From positions 62,001 to 126,000 of the forward strand of contig CAWIGI010000019.1 in NCBI GenBank assembly GCA_963835685.1: a stretch of DNA of 64,000 bases, given 5' to 3'. Within the stretch, counting starts at the first letter, position 1; every line of letters starts with the position of its first letter. The DNA is from DATAGF01 sp963835685 (lineage in GTDB: Bacteria; Actinomycetota; Thermoleophilia; Miltoncostaeales; Miltoncostaeaceae). Shown in pieces: positions 1-8,595 of the stretch. The notes beneath the pieces were generated by a model, which saw only the letters and a list, made by a program, of their open reading frames with translations, did not search any database and had not been told where the DNA came from. The position numbers were made by a program, and so were the translations under genes.

Positions 1-222
1 GAGTAGCCCGCGCAAAGCCCGGCGGCGACTCGGGCGAGAGCGCCACGGAAGGCGACGCGATCGCGCGTACATACAGGCGCGGTCGTGGACCAGTGGCGCC
101 CTCGCACGACGCACGACCCGAGGTCCCGCACCGTCCGGGGCCTGGCTACGTGGAGCGACGGAGCTCGGGCCGGTGCTCCGGACGGGGAGGCGGGGCCGGT
201 GGGCCGGTCGTGCGGGATTGGG

Positions 223-468
223 TCAGTCTTTCCCGAATAGGCGGCTCAGTTCCTCGCCCCGCGCTCGCCTCTCGCGCGCGTCCTCCTTGGGAGGCGTTGC
301 AGCGCACGAAGGCCGGGCGCTTACGTGCGGGTTTGGCCTGCTTCGCATCGTACTCTTGGGCGAAGTTGCGGCCGGAGCCGGCGAAGCTCAGCCGGTACGA
401 CTTGCCGGTGCCCTCCTCCCAGAGCGCCTGCGCGTTGCCGACGCCCGGCCCACCGGGCGGGCCCTGAG
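223..468 (-). pseudogene. Small unrecognised gene, apparently frameshifted
   Basis: Two minus-strand reading frames together look like one protein. The first reads ALWEEGTGKSYRLSFAGSG and then NFAQEYDAKQAK (about 440 to 325). A second frame, one base out of register, then gives TPPKEDARERRARGEELSR followed by LFGKD and a TGA at 225-223. Both have real-protein composition (acidic/basic alternation, aromatic residues), unlike the other frames here. The shift must lie near 300-330. No start codon is evident and I do not recognise the family. It could be a real small gene with a sequencing indel or a decayed fragment. Confidence 0.3.
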
Positions 469-572
469 ATCGCCCAAGCGCGAGCGCGAGCGCGCTCGTG
501 CGCGATGCGCCCCAACATGCGCCCCACGACGCGCGAGCGCTCGGAGAACCTCCTGCGAATCGCGAGGTTGCT

Positions 573-992
573 CTAGATGTGGAACATCGGCGCGCTCTGG
601 ATGCGCGCCTCCCGCTCCACCATGTCGGCCACGGTCAGGACCGACAGCAGCTCGGCCAGGCTGGCGCGGGCCTCGGCCCAGACCGACTCCGCGCCCTCGG
701 AGGACCGCTGGCCGCCGGCCGGGGACGTGAGCCGGCCATCCACCGTCTCGACGACCTCCAGGATCGTCACCTCGGCGGGGGCGCGGCGGAACGAGTAGCC
801 GCCCTTGACCCCACGCTGGCTCTGGAGGATCCCGGCCCGGCGAAGCCCGGCGAACAGCTGCTCCAGGAAGTGGAGCGGGATCGCACGCGCCTCGGCGACC
901 TCGAGGATCGGAACCGGGGCCGCCGATCCCCGCTGGGCCAGCTCCGTCAGGGCCAGAACCGCCGAGCGGCTCTTCTCGGTGATCGTGATCAG
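573..992 (-). CDS. Rrf2 family transcriptional regulator (CymR/IscR-like)
   Basis: Encodes about 139 residues with the Rrf2 winged-helix layout. The N-terminus ITEKSRSAVLALTELAQRG is the usual Rrf2 opening, HFLEQLFAGLRRAGILQSQR is the recognition-helix and wing region, and GVKGGYSF is the family signature. The C-terminus, WAEARASLAELLSVLTVADM, is the dimerisation helix. I see none of the three cysteines that bind Fe-S in IscR or NsrR, so a cluster-free regulator such as CymR is the closer analogue. The natural N-terminus has no in-frame ATG, GTG or TTG. The best start is CTG at 992, five bases after GGAG. A 10-bp inverted repeat sits just upstream and is a candidate autoregulatory site. Confidence 0.8.
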   Translation of the reverse strand: MITITEKSRSAVLALTELAQRGSAAPVPILEVAEARAIPLHFLEQLFAGLRRAGILQSQRGVKGGYSFRRAPAEVTILEVVETVDGRLTSPAGGQRSSEGAESVWAEARASLAELLSVLTVADMVEREARIQSAPMFHI

Positions 993-1008
993 GACGGCTC
1001 CGAAAAAC

Positions 1009-1038
1009 CTCGTGGGCTTACGGAGTTTAGCCCACGAG
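1009..1038. promoter_or_regulatory. 10-bp inverted repeat upstream of the Rrf2 gene
   Basis: CTCGTGGGCT at 1009-1018 is matched by AGCCCACGAG at 1029-1038, perfect arms around a 10-base spacer. It lies 17-46 bases upstream of the proposed Rrf2 start. Rrf2 regulators commonly bind dyads in their own promoters, so an operator is the likeliest role (inference). A transcript hairpin is the alternative. Confidence 0.45.
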
Positions 1039-1119
1039 CCTCGCCTGGACCGTGCCCGCGCCCCTCGGACGGCGCGCCCCGCCGTCAGGCGGAGCCGGGA
1101 GAGGGGCTCTGGAACTCCG

Positions 1120-1578
1120 CTACTCCTCCATCAGCAGGGGGTTCATGTGCCCCTCGCGGCGTACGGGGGGCGCCGTGCCCTCGCCCCGCCGCTCGCGGAT
1201 CTGGAAGTAGCGCTCGAGCAGGTCGATCCACGCGTCGAGGTCGCCCACCATGAACTCGTAGACGCACTCGTCGGTGTGCAGGAGCATGCGCGGGCGGCGG
1301 CCGCCGCGCGGCATGATGCCCGCGGAGAGCGGGAAGCGCTCGATCGCGCGGACGTCCTCCAGCATGATCTGGCGGCGCTTGGCGAGGAGCGCCGTGTCGA
1401 GCACCGTCGGAACGAACACGAGCCGCTCCTCGGTGAGGATGAGGTCGCCGTGGCGCGCGAGCCAGCCGTTCTGCAGGTCGGCGCCACTGCGCTTGAGCAC
1501 CTTCTCGTCCGCCCGCGGCTTGTCGGCGTGCGGGAGGCGCGGGAGCCGGCCGCGCGGCCCCTCGGGCTCCGCCGCCAT
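1120..1578 (-). CDS. GRAM/PH-like domain protein, paralogue of the next gene
   Basis: A 152-residue soluble protein. The core LQNGWLARHGDLILTEERLV at residues about 36-55, then LLAKRRQIMLEDVRAIERFP and YEFMVGDLDAWIDLLERYF, follows the GRAM/bacterial-PH pattern of beta strands closed by one amphipathic helix. The neighbour at 1592 shares NNGWLARGG, LLAKSLTISFADITAVERHP and the final helix, so the two are tandem duplicates 13 bases apart and probably cotranscribed. No signal peptide or membrane segment is present. The function is unknown; lipid or protein binding is only inferred from the fold class. Confidence 0.7.
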   Translation of the reverse strand: MAAEPEGPRGRLPRLPHADKPRADEKVLKRSGADLQNGWLARHGDLILTEERLVFVPTVLDTALLAKRRQIMLEDVRAIERFPLSAGIMPRGGRRPRMLLHTDECVYEFMVGDLDAWIDLLERYFQIRERRGEGTAPPVRREGHMNPLLMEE

Positions 1579-1591
1579 CAGGCGCCCTCCC

Positions 1592-2029
1592 CTACTCGAA
1601 GCGCTGGCGATTCTCCCATACGTTGAGCCGCTCCTTCACCGAGTCGAGCCAGTCGTCGAGGCCCCCGTGGAACACGAAGTCGTAGCTCCGCGAGGTGGTG
1701 AGCAGGCGCATGCGCGGCGCCTTGCCTCCGGGGAGCATCTCGCCCACCTGGACGGGATGGCGCTCGACGGCCGTGATGTCGGCGAAGCTTATCGTGAGGC
1801 TCTTGGCGAGGAGCAGGCGCTCGAGCGGCGTGGGAGTGAAGGACAGGTGGTCCTCGTACAGCCGCAGCAGGCCTCCGCGGGCGAGCCAGCCGTTGTTCAG
1901 CGACGCCAGCGTGCGGCGGTGACAGCCCTCCTCCAGCTCCCGCGGCCCGTCGCGGGCCTCGATGAACATCGCGTCCCAGCGGTCTGGGTCGTAATTGTCC
2001 GGGCGTCGCGAGTCTGGCAACGGGATCAC
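1592..2029 (-). CDS. GRAM/PH-like domain protein, tandem paralogue
   Basis: A 145-residue protein with the same architecture as the gene just downstream. Shared blocks are SLNNGWLARGGLLRLYEDHL, LLAKSLTISFADITAVERHP, MLPGGKAPRMRLLTTSRSYD and the closing helix LDDWLDSVKERLNVW. Its N-terminal part (about residues 1-40, rich in charged residues) differs from the paralogue. It is the first gene of the pair and its start faces the plus-strand gene at 2131 across a 101-base divergent gap. No catalytic motif is visible, and I can only assign the fold family. Confidence 0.7.
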   Translation of the reverse strand: MIPLPDSRRPDNYDPDRWDAMFIEARDGPRELEEGCHRRTLASLNNGWLARGGLLRLYEDHLSFTPTPLERLLLAKSLTISFADITAVERHPVQVGEMLPGGKAPRMRLLTTSRSYDFVFHGGLDDWLDSVKERLNVWENRQRFE

Positions 2030-2130
2030 CGCCGGGCCGGTCGGGGTGTGGGATGACGATACACCCGGTTCCGTCCGAGGGCACCGCTAGCGTGTTCCTT
2101 CCATAGGGCAACCCGTTCCGGGGGATCCCT

Positions 2131-2565
2131 GTGGACACGTACAGCGCCTGGCTCGCCGACTTCCGCCGCCGCCTCGCCCAGCACGACGCAGGGGTCGACG
2201 CACTGGCCCGCGACCTCGCCTCCCGGACCCCCTGGACCGTCCGCGCATCCGGCTCGCGCGACTTCCGCCGCCCGCCGGTGAGGGCCGGGCGGCCGCCGGA
2301 CGTCTTCTGCGAGGTCCAGCCCGGGAGCGCCATCTGCTTCGAGGTCGAGCTGCCCGAGACGCTCGTGCGCCGCCCCACGCTCGCGCGGCTGCGCGCGCTG
2401 TGCGACGTCGTGGACGTGGAGCCGCGCGTGGTCCTGGTCGGCGCCCCCTGGGACCACGAGCGCCAGATCGCCGAGACCGAGAGGATGCTGCGGCGGGCCG
2501 GCCTCGACGTGAAGGTCGCCGCGATCGCGCCGGCCGAGGACACCATCACGGGGGCCGACTGGTAG
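2131..2565 (+). CDS. Conserved hypothetical protein, possibly nuclease-like fold
   Basis: Encodes 144 residues from a GTG start preceded by a GGGGGAT ribosome-binding site. The N-terminal half is helical (YSAWLADFRRRLAQHDAGVD). The core has alternating strands, VFCEVQPGSAICFEVELPET then VVDVEPRVVLVGAP, followed by a helix (HERQIAETERMLRRAGLDVK). Conserved-looking Glu residues in two adjacent strands recall the restriction-endonuclease-like fold, but no PD-(D/E)XK motif can be read, so this is only a suggestion. It converges with hppA, with a strong hairpin between them. Confidence 0.6.
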   Translation: MDTYSAWLADFRRRLAQHDAGVDALARDLASRTPWTVRASGSRDFRRPPVRAGRPPDVFCEVQPGSAICFEVELPETLVRRPTLARLRALCDVVDVEPRVVLVGAPWDHERQIAETERMLRRAGLDVKVAAIAPAEDTITGADW

Positions 2566-2630
2566 GGGGTCCGACCGGAGGCGGACGGCCGTTCCCTTCC
2601 CCCTCGGCCGCCCGCTCCGCCCGAACATCC

Positions 2631-2656
2631 CGGGGCGCCGGTCGGACGGCGCCCCG
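2631..2656. terminator. Bidirectional hairpin terminator candidate
   Basis: CGGGGCGCCG (2631-2640) and CGGCGCCCCG (2647-2656) are perfect complements around a 6-base loop GTCGGA. It sits between two convergent genes (ends at 2565 and 2669). There is no T tract, which is common for actinobacterial terminators. Confidence 0.6.
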
Positions 2657-2668
2657 GACGTCGATCGG

Positions 2669-4759
2669 TCAGTCCAGGAACGGGATGAGCAGGAGCGCCA
2701 CGATGTTGGCGACCTTGATCATCGGGTTGATTGCGGGACCCGCGGTGTCCTTGTAGGGGTCCCCCACCGTGTCGCCGGTCACCGCGGCCTTGTGGGCCTC
2801 CGAGCCCTTTCCGCCGAGGTGCCCGTCCTCGATCAGCTTCTTGGCGTTGTCCCAGGCGCCCCCGCCGGAGGTCATGGAGATCGCCACGAAGATGCCGGTG
2901 ACGATCGTGCCGAGCAGCAGCCCGCCCAGCATCTCGCGGCCGTTGTTGATGCCGAAGATGAACGCGGTGACGATCGGGAACAGGATCGGGATCGCCGCGG
3001 GGATGAGCATCTCCCGCTGCGCCGACGCGGTCACAATGCGGACGCACCGCGCGTAGTCGGGGCGTTCCGTGCCCTCCATGATCCCGGGCTTCTCCCTGAA
3101 CTGCCGCCGCACCTCCTCGACCACCTGCCCCCCCGCCCTGCCGACGGCCTCCATGGCGAACGCGGCGAAGAGGAACGGCATCATGCCGCCGATGAAGAGG
3201 CCGACGACGACGAACGGGTTCTGGAGGGAGAAGTCGACCGCGACCGGGTTGCCCGCCTCCTCGAGGACGGACCGCAGCTCCTCCACATAGGAGACGAACA
3301 GCACCACCGCGGCGAGGCCGGCCGAGCCGATCGCGTATCCCTTGGTGACGGCCTTGGTGGTGTTGCCCACCGCGTCGAGCGGGTCCGTGATCGCGCGCAC
3401 GCCCTCGGGGAGGTCGGCCATCTCGGCGATGCCGCCCGCGTTATCGGTGATCGGCCCGAACGCGTCGAGCGCGACGACCACCCCGGTGAGCGAGAGCTGC
3501 GCCATCACGGCGACGCCGATGCCGTAGTAGCCGCCGAGCTCGTAGGTCGCGGCGATCGCGCCGCCGATCACCACGATCGGCAGAGCGGTCGCCTTCAGGC
3601 CCACCGCGAGGCCCGCGATGATGTTCGTGGCGTGGCCGGTCTCGGAGGCCCGGGCGATCTTCTTGACCGGCGGCCAGAGCGTGCCGGTGAAGTACTCGGT
3701 GATCGCCACGAGCGCGATGGTCACGCCGATACCGATGACCGCGCACCAGAAGTAGTCGAGCCACTCGGCCGCGCCGGGGACCGCGTCCTCGACGCCGTCG
3801 AGCAGCCAGTAGGTGACCGGGGCGAAGCCGGCGATCGCCAGGACGGCGGCGACGCCGAGCCCGGTGTAGAGCGCCGCCGTGACCGAGCCGTTCGGCCCGA
3901 CCCGGACGAACCAGGTGCCGATGATCGAGGCGATGATCGACACGCCGCCGATCGCCAGCGGGTAGATGAGCGCGTTGCCGAAGTCGGCGAGGAAGAGCGA
4001 GCCGAGGAACATGACGGCCACGGTGGTGACCGCGTAGGTCTCGAAGAGGTCGGCCGCCATGCCCGCGCAGTCGCCGACGTTGTCGCCGACGTTGTCGGCG
4101 ATCACGGCCGGGTTGCGCGGGTCGTCCTCGGGGATCCCGGCCTCGACCTTCCCCACCAGGTCGGCGCCGACGTCGGCCCCCTTGGTGAAGATGCCGCCGC
4201 CCAGGCGGGCGAAGACGCTGATGAGGCTGCCGCCGAAGGCCAGGCCCACGAGCGGCTCGACGTCGGCGGCCTCCTCGCCGAGGATCAGGAAATAGCCCGC
4301 CACGGCGAGCAGGCCCAGGCCCACCACGAGCATGCCCGTGACCGCGCCGCCCTTGAAGGCGACCCCGAGCGCGGGGCCGAGGCCCCGCTTGGCCGCCTCG
4401 GCGGTCCGCACGTTGGCCCGCACCGAGACGTTCATGCCGATGAAGCCGGCGGCCGCCGAGGCGACCGCGCCGATCAGGAAGCCGACCGCGGCCTCCCAGC
4501 CGAGGAGCGCCGAGTCGACCGCCTGGCCGAGGAGGCCGATGACGACGAAGAGCACGATCGCGACGCCCGCGATGATCGTGTACTGGCGGGTGAGGTACGC
4601 CTGGGCCCCCTCCTGCACGGCCGCGGCGATGCCCCGCATGCGCTCGTCGCCCGCGGGCTGGCGCAGCAGGTAGAGCGTGAGGCCGAAGCCGTACGCCACG
4701 GCCAGGAGGCCGAGCACCACGGCCAGCCAGGTTGTGTTGTCCGACAGGAAGTCGGCCAA
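2669..4759 (-). CDS. hppA: K+-independent membrane-bound proton-translocating pyrophosphatase
   Basis: A 696-residue integral membrane pump that couples pyrophosphate hydrolysis to H+ export across the plasma membrane. The substrate-binding motif DVGADLVGKVE lies at residues 196-206, and the acidic NPAVIADNVGDNVGD cluster at about 216-230. A second acidic motif, LDAFGPITDNAGGIAEMA, is at about 431-448. About 16 hydrophobic segments fill the rest and the length is normal for the family. GNTTKAVTKG carries Lys469 and Thr472. Lysine at this place (A460 in K+-dependent homologues) is the established marker of the K+-independent, H+-pumping subfamily. The start is TTG at 4759 behind a GGGGGG site. 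It is monocistronic and convergent with the gene at 2131. Confidence 0.95.
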   Translation of the reverse strand: MADFLSDNTTWLAVVLGLLAVAYGFGLTLYLLRQPAGDERMRGIAAAVQEGAQAYLTRQYTIIAGVAIVLFVVIGLLGQAVDSALLGWEAAVGFLIGAVASAAAGFIGMNVSVRANVRTAEAAKRGLGPALGVAFKGGAVTGMLVVGLGLLAVAGYFLILGEEAADVEPLVGLAFGGSLISVFARLGGGIFTKGADVGADLVGKVEAGIPEDDPRNPAVIADNVGDNVGDCAGMAADLFETYAVTTVAVMFLGSLFLADFGNALIYPLAIGGVSIIASIIGTWFVRVGPNGSVTAALYTGLGVAAVLAIAGFAPVTYWLLDGVEDAVPGAAEWLDYFWCAVIGIGVTIALVAITEYFTGTLWPPVKKIARASETGHATNIIAGLAVGLKATALPIVVIGGAIAATYELGGYYGIGVAVMAQLSLTGVVVALDAFGPITDNAGGIAEMADLPEGVRAITDPLDAVGNTTKAVTKGYAIGSAGLAAVVLFVSYVEELRSVLEEAGNPVAVDFSLQNPFVVVGLFIGGMMPFLFAAFAMEAVGRAGGQVVEEVRRQFREKPGIMEGTERPDYARCVRIVTASAQREMLIPAAIPILFPIVTAFIFGINNGREMLGGLLLGTIVTGIFVAISMTSGGGAWDNAKKLIEDGHLGGKGSEAHKAAVTGDTVGDPYKDTAGPAINPMIKVANIVALLLIPFLD

Positions 4760-4934
4760 GTGCGCCCCCCGAGATCGGGTTCACTGCGAGCGTGGTGCTC
4801 TGCCCGACCGGGAGAGCTTGCTCAACCGCCTTGCCCACGGCATCCCGGCGGGACGCCGATCCGGCGGCGATTTCTACCACACGGGACAGGACGTCGCGGG
4901 CGGGGACCGACCTCGCGCCGCCCTCCGAGCGGCG

Positions 4935-5366
4935 TCAGCGCCTGGTGCCCGGAGGGACCCAGAGCCGGCTGGCGGGATCGTCCGGAGGCGGGCCCTCCGG
5001 GCCCGGGGGCTGCGTGCCGCCCTCGTCCGGCGGGCCCTCGGACGGCTGCTCGACCGCGCGGGCGTAGGCCATCTGGAGCGCGGCGAGCGGCTCCCGGAAC
5101 GGCCGCACCTGCGCGGCCCCGAGCTCGCGCTCGGCGACCTCGAGCAGCGCGCGCAGCGTCTCGATCGCCTGGCGCGCCTGCGTCAGATCGCGGGCCTCGT
5201 CGCCGCCGGGGCCCAGGCCCAGGCGGATGCCCGCCATGTCCGTGAAGGTCGCCATCGTCTGCAGCAGCAGGTCGCGCACCGACGTGCGCGCCAGCTGCTC
5301 GGCGAGGAGCGCCGCGAGCTCCTCGGGGGTGACCTCGGCTCCCGCGCCCGGGTCCTCGGCGCTCAT
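4935..5366 (-). CDS. Small conserved hypothetical protein coupled to the carboxylate-amine ligase
   Basis: Encodes 143 residues: an acidic N-terminus, a helical core (EELAALLAEQLARTSVRDLL then TMATFTDMAGIRLGLG), a second helix (QARQAIETLRALLEVAE) and a Pro/Gly-rich acidic tail. The helical core resembles short DUF1844-type proteins, but I cannot confirm this. The ATG overlaps the stop of the upstream ligase gene as ATGA (5366-5363), so the two are almost certainly translationally coupled. No signal peptide, membrane segment or catalytic motif is visible. Confidence 0.65.
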   Translation of the reverse strand: MSAEDPGAGAEVTPEELAALLAEQLARTSVRDLLLQTMATFTDMAGIRLGLGPGGDEARDLTQARQAIETLRALLEVAERELGAAQVRPFREPLAALQMAYARAVEQPSEGPPDEGGTQPPGPEGPPPDDPASRLWVPPGTRR

Positions 5367-6566
5367 GCCGCCCCGGCCGCCGCCGCCATCTCCAGCACCT
5401 CCTCGGCCGAGCGGCGGGTGCGCTCGACGACCTCGGCGTGCGCCGCGCGGACGTCGCCGAGCTCGGCGAGGCGCGCGACCTGGCGCATCGCGCCGTTGCC
5501 GCGCGACAGCATCGCCGGGACCCCCGCGAGGAAGGGCCCCAGCCCGAGCGCGTCGTGCACGGGCGCCGACCACTCCAGCAACGCCTCGATCGCCGCCGCC
5601 GCGCTGCGCTCGGCGCGGCGGTCGAGGTCGATCAGCCGCCCCTCGAGCCCGTACCGCTCCGCCCGCCAGAGGTTCTCCTCGATGGCCGCGCGCGCGTGGG
5701 CCGGCAGGGGCCGGCCGGCGTCGTAGTCGGCGCAGAAGGCGGCGATGCACGCCAGCATCAGGGCGGCGAGGGCGAGCGCCTCGCCCATCTCGGTCTGGCC
5801 GTCGCAGATCCGCACCTCGACCGTGCCGAAGGTGTGGTGGGGGCGCACGCTCCACCAGATCTGGGTGCTCTCGACGATGGACCGGGTGCGCTCCAGCAGG
5901 TCAACGAACACCGCGTAGTCGTCGAATGACGTGTACGCGTCGGGCACCCCGCAGCGCGGGAAGCTCCTCGTGAAGATCTGCACCCGGGTGGAGTGCAGGC
6001 GGGTCGTGCGCCCCTCGAACACGGCGCTGTTGGCCGAGAGGGCCAGGAGCTCGGGGAGCACGCTGCGCATCGCCGTCGAGACGGCGATGGCCCGGTCCGC
6101 CCCGCGCACGCCCGAGTGGAGGTGGAGCGACCAGGTGTTGTTGGTCCAGGCGACGTAGCCGAGCTCCTCGTCGAGCCGGCGGTAGTGCGGGGTGTCGATG
6201 ATCCGCTGCTGGGTCCAGGGGCTGAACGGGTGCACGCCGGAGATCCCCAGGACCAGGCCCAGGCGGTCGGCGAGCGCGAGGGTCGCGAGCCGCCCCTCCA
6301 CCAGCTCGCGGGCGGCGTCGGCGAACGTGACGTGGCGGCGCGTGCGGTACTCGATCTCCGAGGCGATGAGCTCCCCCGCGAGGCGGTCGCGCAGGGGCTC
6401 GTCGGCCGCCGCCATCATGTCCTCGTAGCGGCTCGTGAGCTCCAGCGTCGCCGGGTCGAGGATCTGGTACTCCTCCTCGATGCCCACGGTGAAGTCGGTC
6501 GAACTCCTCGAAGCGCTCGTGGACGCCGTCGAGGATGCCGCCGGGTGGGACGGTGCCGTCAGCCAT
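5363..6566 (-). CDS. Carboxylate-amine ligase, glutamate-cysteine ligase type 2 (YbdK family), frameshifted near the 5' end
   Basis: A GCS2-family ATP-dependent ligase predicted to join glutamate to cysteine or another amine. Family hallmarks are FTVGIEEEYQILDP (metal and ATP site), GVHPFSPWTQQRIIDTPHYR, YVAWTNNTWSLHLHSGVRGA and HHTFGTVEVRICDGQTEM. The ATG at 6566 gives MADGTVPPGGILDGVHERFE and then runs out of frame. The body of the protein continues in a second frame from STDFTVG. A single-base shift near 6500 therefore splits a gene of about 400 codons. If the shift is real, the protein could only start at a GTG inside FTVG. Most likely it is a sequencing indel. Confidence 0.85.
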
Positions 6567-6622
6567 CCGGCGGCGAGTGTAGCAACGGCCCTCCGGCCTC
6601 CCGCGGCTGCTTGACTGGGGCC

Positions 6623-7159
6623 GTGGATCCCGGCGCGACACCGGTTCTCCGCGGCGAGCGCGTGGTCCTGCGGCCGGTCGCCGAGGCCGACCTCCCGGTG
6701 CTCGCCGCGATCCTCCGGGAGCCCGAGGTCGCGCGCTGGTGGGGCGACCTCCCGGAGGCCCGGGTGCGAGAGGAGCTTGGCAACGAGCCAGGGTGGGCGA
6801 TCGAGGTCAACGGCGCCGTCGCCGGGTGGCTCAGCGTCAGCGAGGAGACGGACCCGGACTACCGGCACGCCGCCTTCGACATCTTCCTGACCTCGGCGGT
6901 CCAGGGGCGCGGCCTGGGACGCGAGGCGCTGGGCCTCGCGGTGCGACACCTCGCCGCGCGCGGCCACCACCGCTTCACGATCGACCCGGCCGTGGCCAAC
7001 GAGCGGGCGATCCGCTCCTACGCGGCGGTCGGCTTCCGCCCCGTCGGGGTGATGCGCTCGTACGAGCGCGGGCGCGACGGCGCCTGGCACGACAACCTGC
7101 TCATGGACCTGCTGGCTGAGGATCTGGGGCCGGGGCCCGATCGACCAGCACCGCCGTGA
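6623..7159 (+). CDS. GNAT acetyltransferase, AAC(6')/RimJ-like
   Basis: A 178-residue GCN5-related acetyltransferase starting at GTG 6623. The opening RGERVVLRPVAEADLPVLAA then EPEVARWWG is the usual N-terminal strand and helix of the aminoglycoside 6'-N-acetyltransferase/RimJ group. VQGRGLGREALGLAVRHL is the acetyl-CoA pyrophosphate loop (R-x-x-G-x-G/A type). ANERAIRSYAAVGFRPVG is motif B, and WHDNLLMDLL is the typical C-terminus of AAC(6')-like members. The substrate is not determinable from sequence. It is divergent from the ligase gene and its 3' end overlaps the convergent ClC gene by 59 bases. Confidence 0.8.
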   Translation: MDPGATPVLRGERVVLRPVAEADLPVLAAILREPEVARWWGDLPEARVREELGNEPGWAIEVNGAVAGWLSVSEETDPDYRHAAFDIFLTSAVQGRGLGREALGLAVRHLAARGHHRFTIDPAVANERAIRSYAAVGFRPVGVMRSYERGRDGAWHDNLLMDLLAEDLGPGPDRPAPP

Positions 7160-8351
7160 GGTAGGCGACGACGACGCCCACGATGATCACCGGCGTCGCG
7201 CCCGCGCCGGCCGAGAGCGTGAGGACGACCGCGAGCAGGACCGCCGTCAGCGGGAGCCTCAACGTCGCCGCCATGGCGGCCCCGATGCCCACGGCCACCG
7301 CGGGCGTCAGGTCCAGGTCCGGGAGGTGAGAGGCGAGGACGCCGGCCGCGCCTCCCAGGAGCAGCGCGGGGAACACCGGGCCCCCCCGGAACGACGCGAG
7401 CGAGATCGAGTACGCGAGTCCCTTGAAGCCGATCAAGGCGACGAGGGCGCCGACCGACCACGTCCCGGCGTCGGAGACGAGGACGGGAAGGCTCTCCTGG
7501 CCCGAGAAGAGGACCTCGTCAACGCCGCGGTCGGTCGCCTCCGAGAAGGCGATGGCGAGGCCCGCCACCGCCAGCCCCGCCGCCGTGGTGAGCAGGTACG
7601 GGCGTGCCGCCACGACCGGGTGCAGTCGCCTGGCGAGCGCGAAGGTCGCGAGCGCTCCGAGCGCGACGGCCGCCGCCAGCGGGATCGTCCAGAGGAAGTC
7701 GGCCAGGCTGGGTCGCGCGAAGTCGGGGAGCTCGAGCGGGTCGATCGAGTAGGCGCTCGTGTCCAGCCCGCTCCAGGACCCCAACCCGATGTAGACGAGC
7801 GACCCCACGCCCGCCGCCAACAGCCCCGGCAGGAGGAGCAGGGGCGCACGGCCGCGGCCGAGGCCGGCGATCTCGAGCATCAGCACGGCGGCGATCAGGG
7901 GCGAGCCGAAGATCAGCGAGATCGCGGCGAAGCTTCCGGCTGCGGCGACGATCGTCATCGCATCAGGCGGGACGTCCCGCCGCGTAGACCCCGCGAGCCA
8001 GACCGCGAGGCCGCCGCCGAGCGCGATGAGGGGCGCCTCCGGCCCCAGGACCGCCCCGAGGCCCAGCGACGCCAGCGCGGCGAGGACGACCCCGGGCAGC
8101 TCGATCGGCCGGATTGCGCTGGGGTCGAGGCCGTGCGCGGGCACGTGCCCTCCGTTGCCCGGCAGTCGCCTGATCGCGGCCGCCGTGATCAGGCCGGCCA
8201 CGGCGAGCACCGGCAACGGCCACCACGTCGGCGTCCCGTCGAACCCGAGCGCGTCCGGGAGATCGTCGAAGACCGCGTCCTGGAGCTCGTGGACGACCAC
8301 GAGGAAGCCCCAGCCCACGAGCGACACGAGGGCGCCGATCACGGCCGCCAC
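7101..8351 (-). CDS. ClC-family chloride channel or H+/Cl- exchanger
   Basis: At least 416 residues with 10 or more hydrophobic helices. Family signatures are recognisable: GGHVPA in place of GSGIP, LGPEAPLIALGGGLAVWLAG in place of GKEGP (keeping the gating glutamate), and GGPVFPALLLGGAAG in place of GxFxP. No CBS domains follow. The first helix (FLGLLLVAAVIGALVSLVGW) begins upstream of the GTG at 8351. The frame stays open to CTG at 8408, which would give LSTDPRAALRSRAFLG, so the true N-terminus is probably longer by about 19 residues. It is convergent with the GNAT gene. Confidence 0.85.
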   Translation of the reverse strand: MAAVIGALVSLVGWGFLVVVHELQDAVFDDLPDALGFDGTPTWWPLPVLAVAGLITAAAIRRLPGNGGHVPAHGLDPSAIRPIELPGVVLAALASLGLGAVLGPEAPLIALGGGLAVWLAGSTRRDVPPDAMTIVAAAGSFAAISLIFGSPLIAAVLMLEIAGLGRGRAPLLLLPGLLAAGVGSLVYIGLGSWSGLDTSAYSIDPLELPDFARPSLADFLWTIPLAAAVALGALATFALARRLHPVVAARPYLLTTAAGLAVAGLAIAFSEATDRGVDEVLFSGQESLPVLVSDAGTWSVGALVALIGFKGLAYSISLASFRGGPVFPALLLGGAAGVLASHLPDLDLTPAVAVGIGAAMAATLRLPLTAVLLAVVLTLSAGAGATPVIIVGVVVAYLTAVLVDRAPAPDPQPAGP

Positions 8352-8595
8352 GAGGAGCAGGCCCAGGAAGGCGCGGCTCCTGAGCGCCGCTCGGGGGTCG
8401 GTGCTCAGGTCAGGTAGAAGTAAGCCCGGACAGACGGTCCGGGCGTCGGATCTTCTCTTGTGATCACAGGTTTGGCCCTGAGCAGCTCAGCCGAGCCGGG
8501 GTCAGCACTCGACGGCCCTCTCCCAGGCATTCTCGTCGAGCGGGGAGACGCTGCGGTCACACCGGAGACGGTAAGGAAGCGTCTGCCGAAGTGCT

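Noticed and set aside
487..498. Palindrome CGAGCGCGCTCG as an operator
   Set aside because: Lies in a CG-dinucleotide-rich run where such palindromes arise by composition alone.
2792..5245. 817-codon plus-strand open frame across hppA
   Set aside because: It is antisense to a clear pyrophosphatase and its translation is low-complexity Arg/Asp/Gly; a GC-driven shadow frame.
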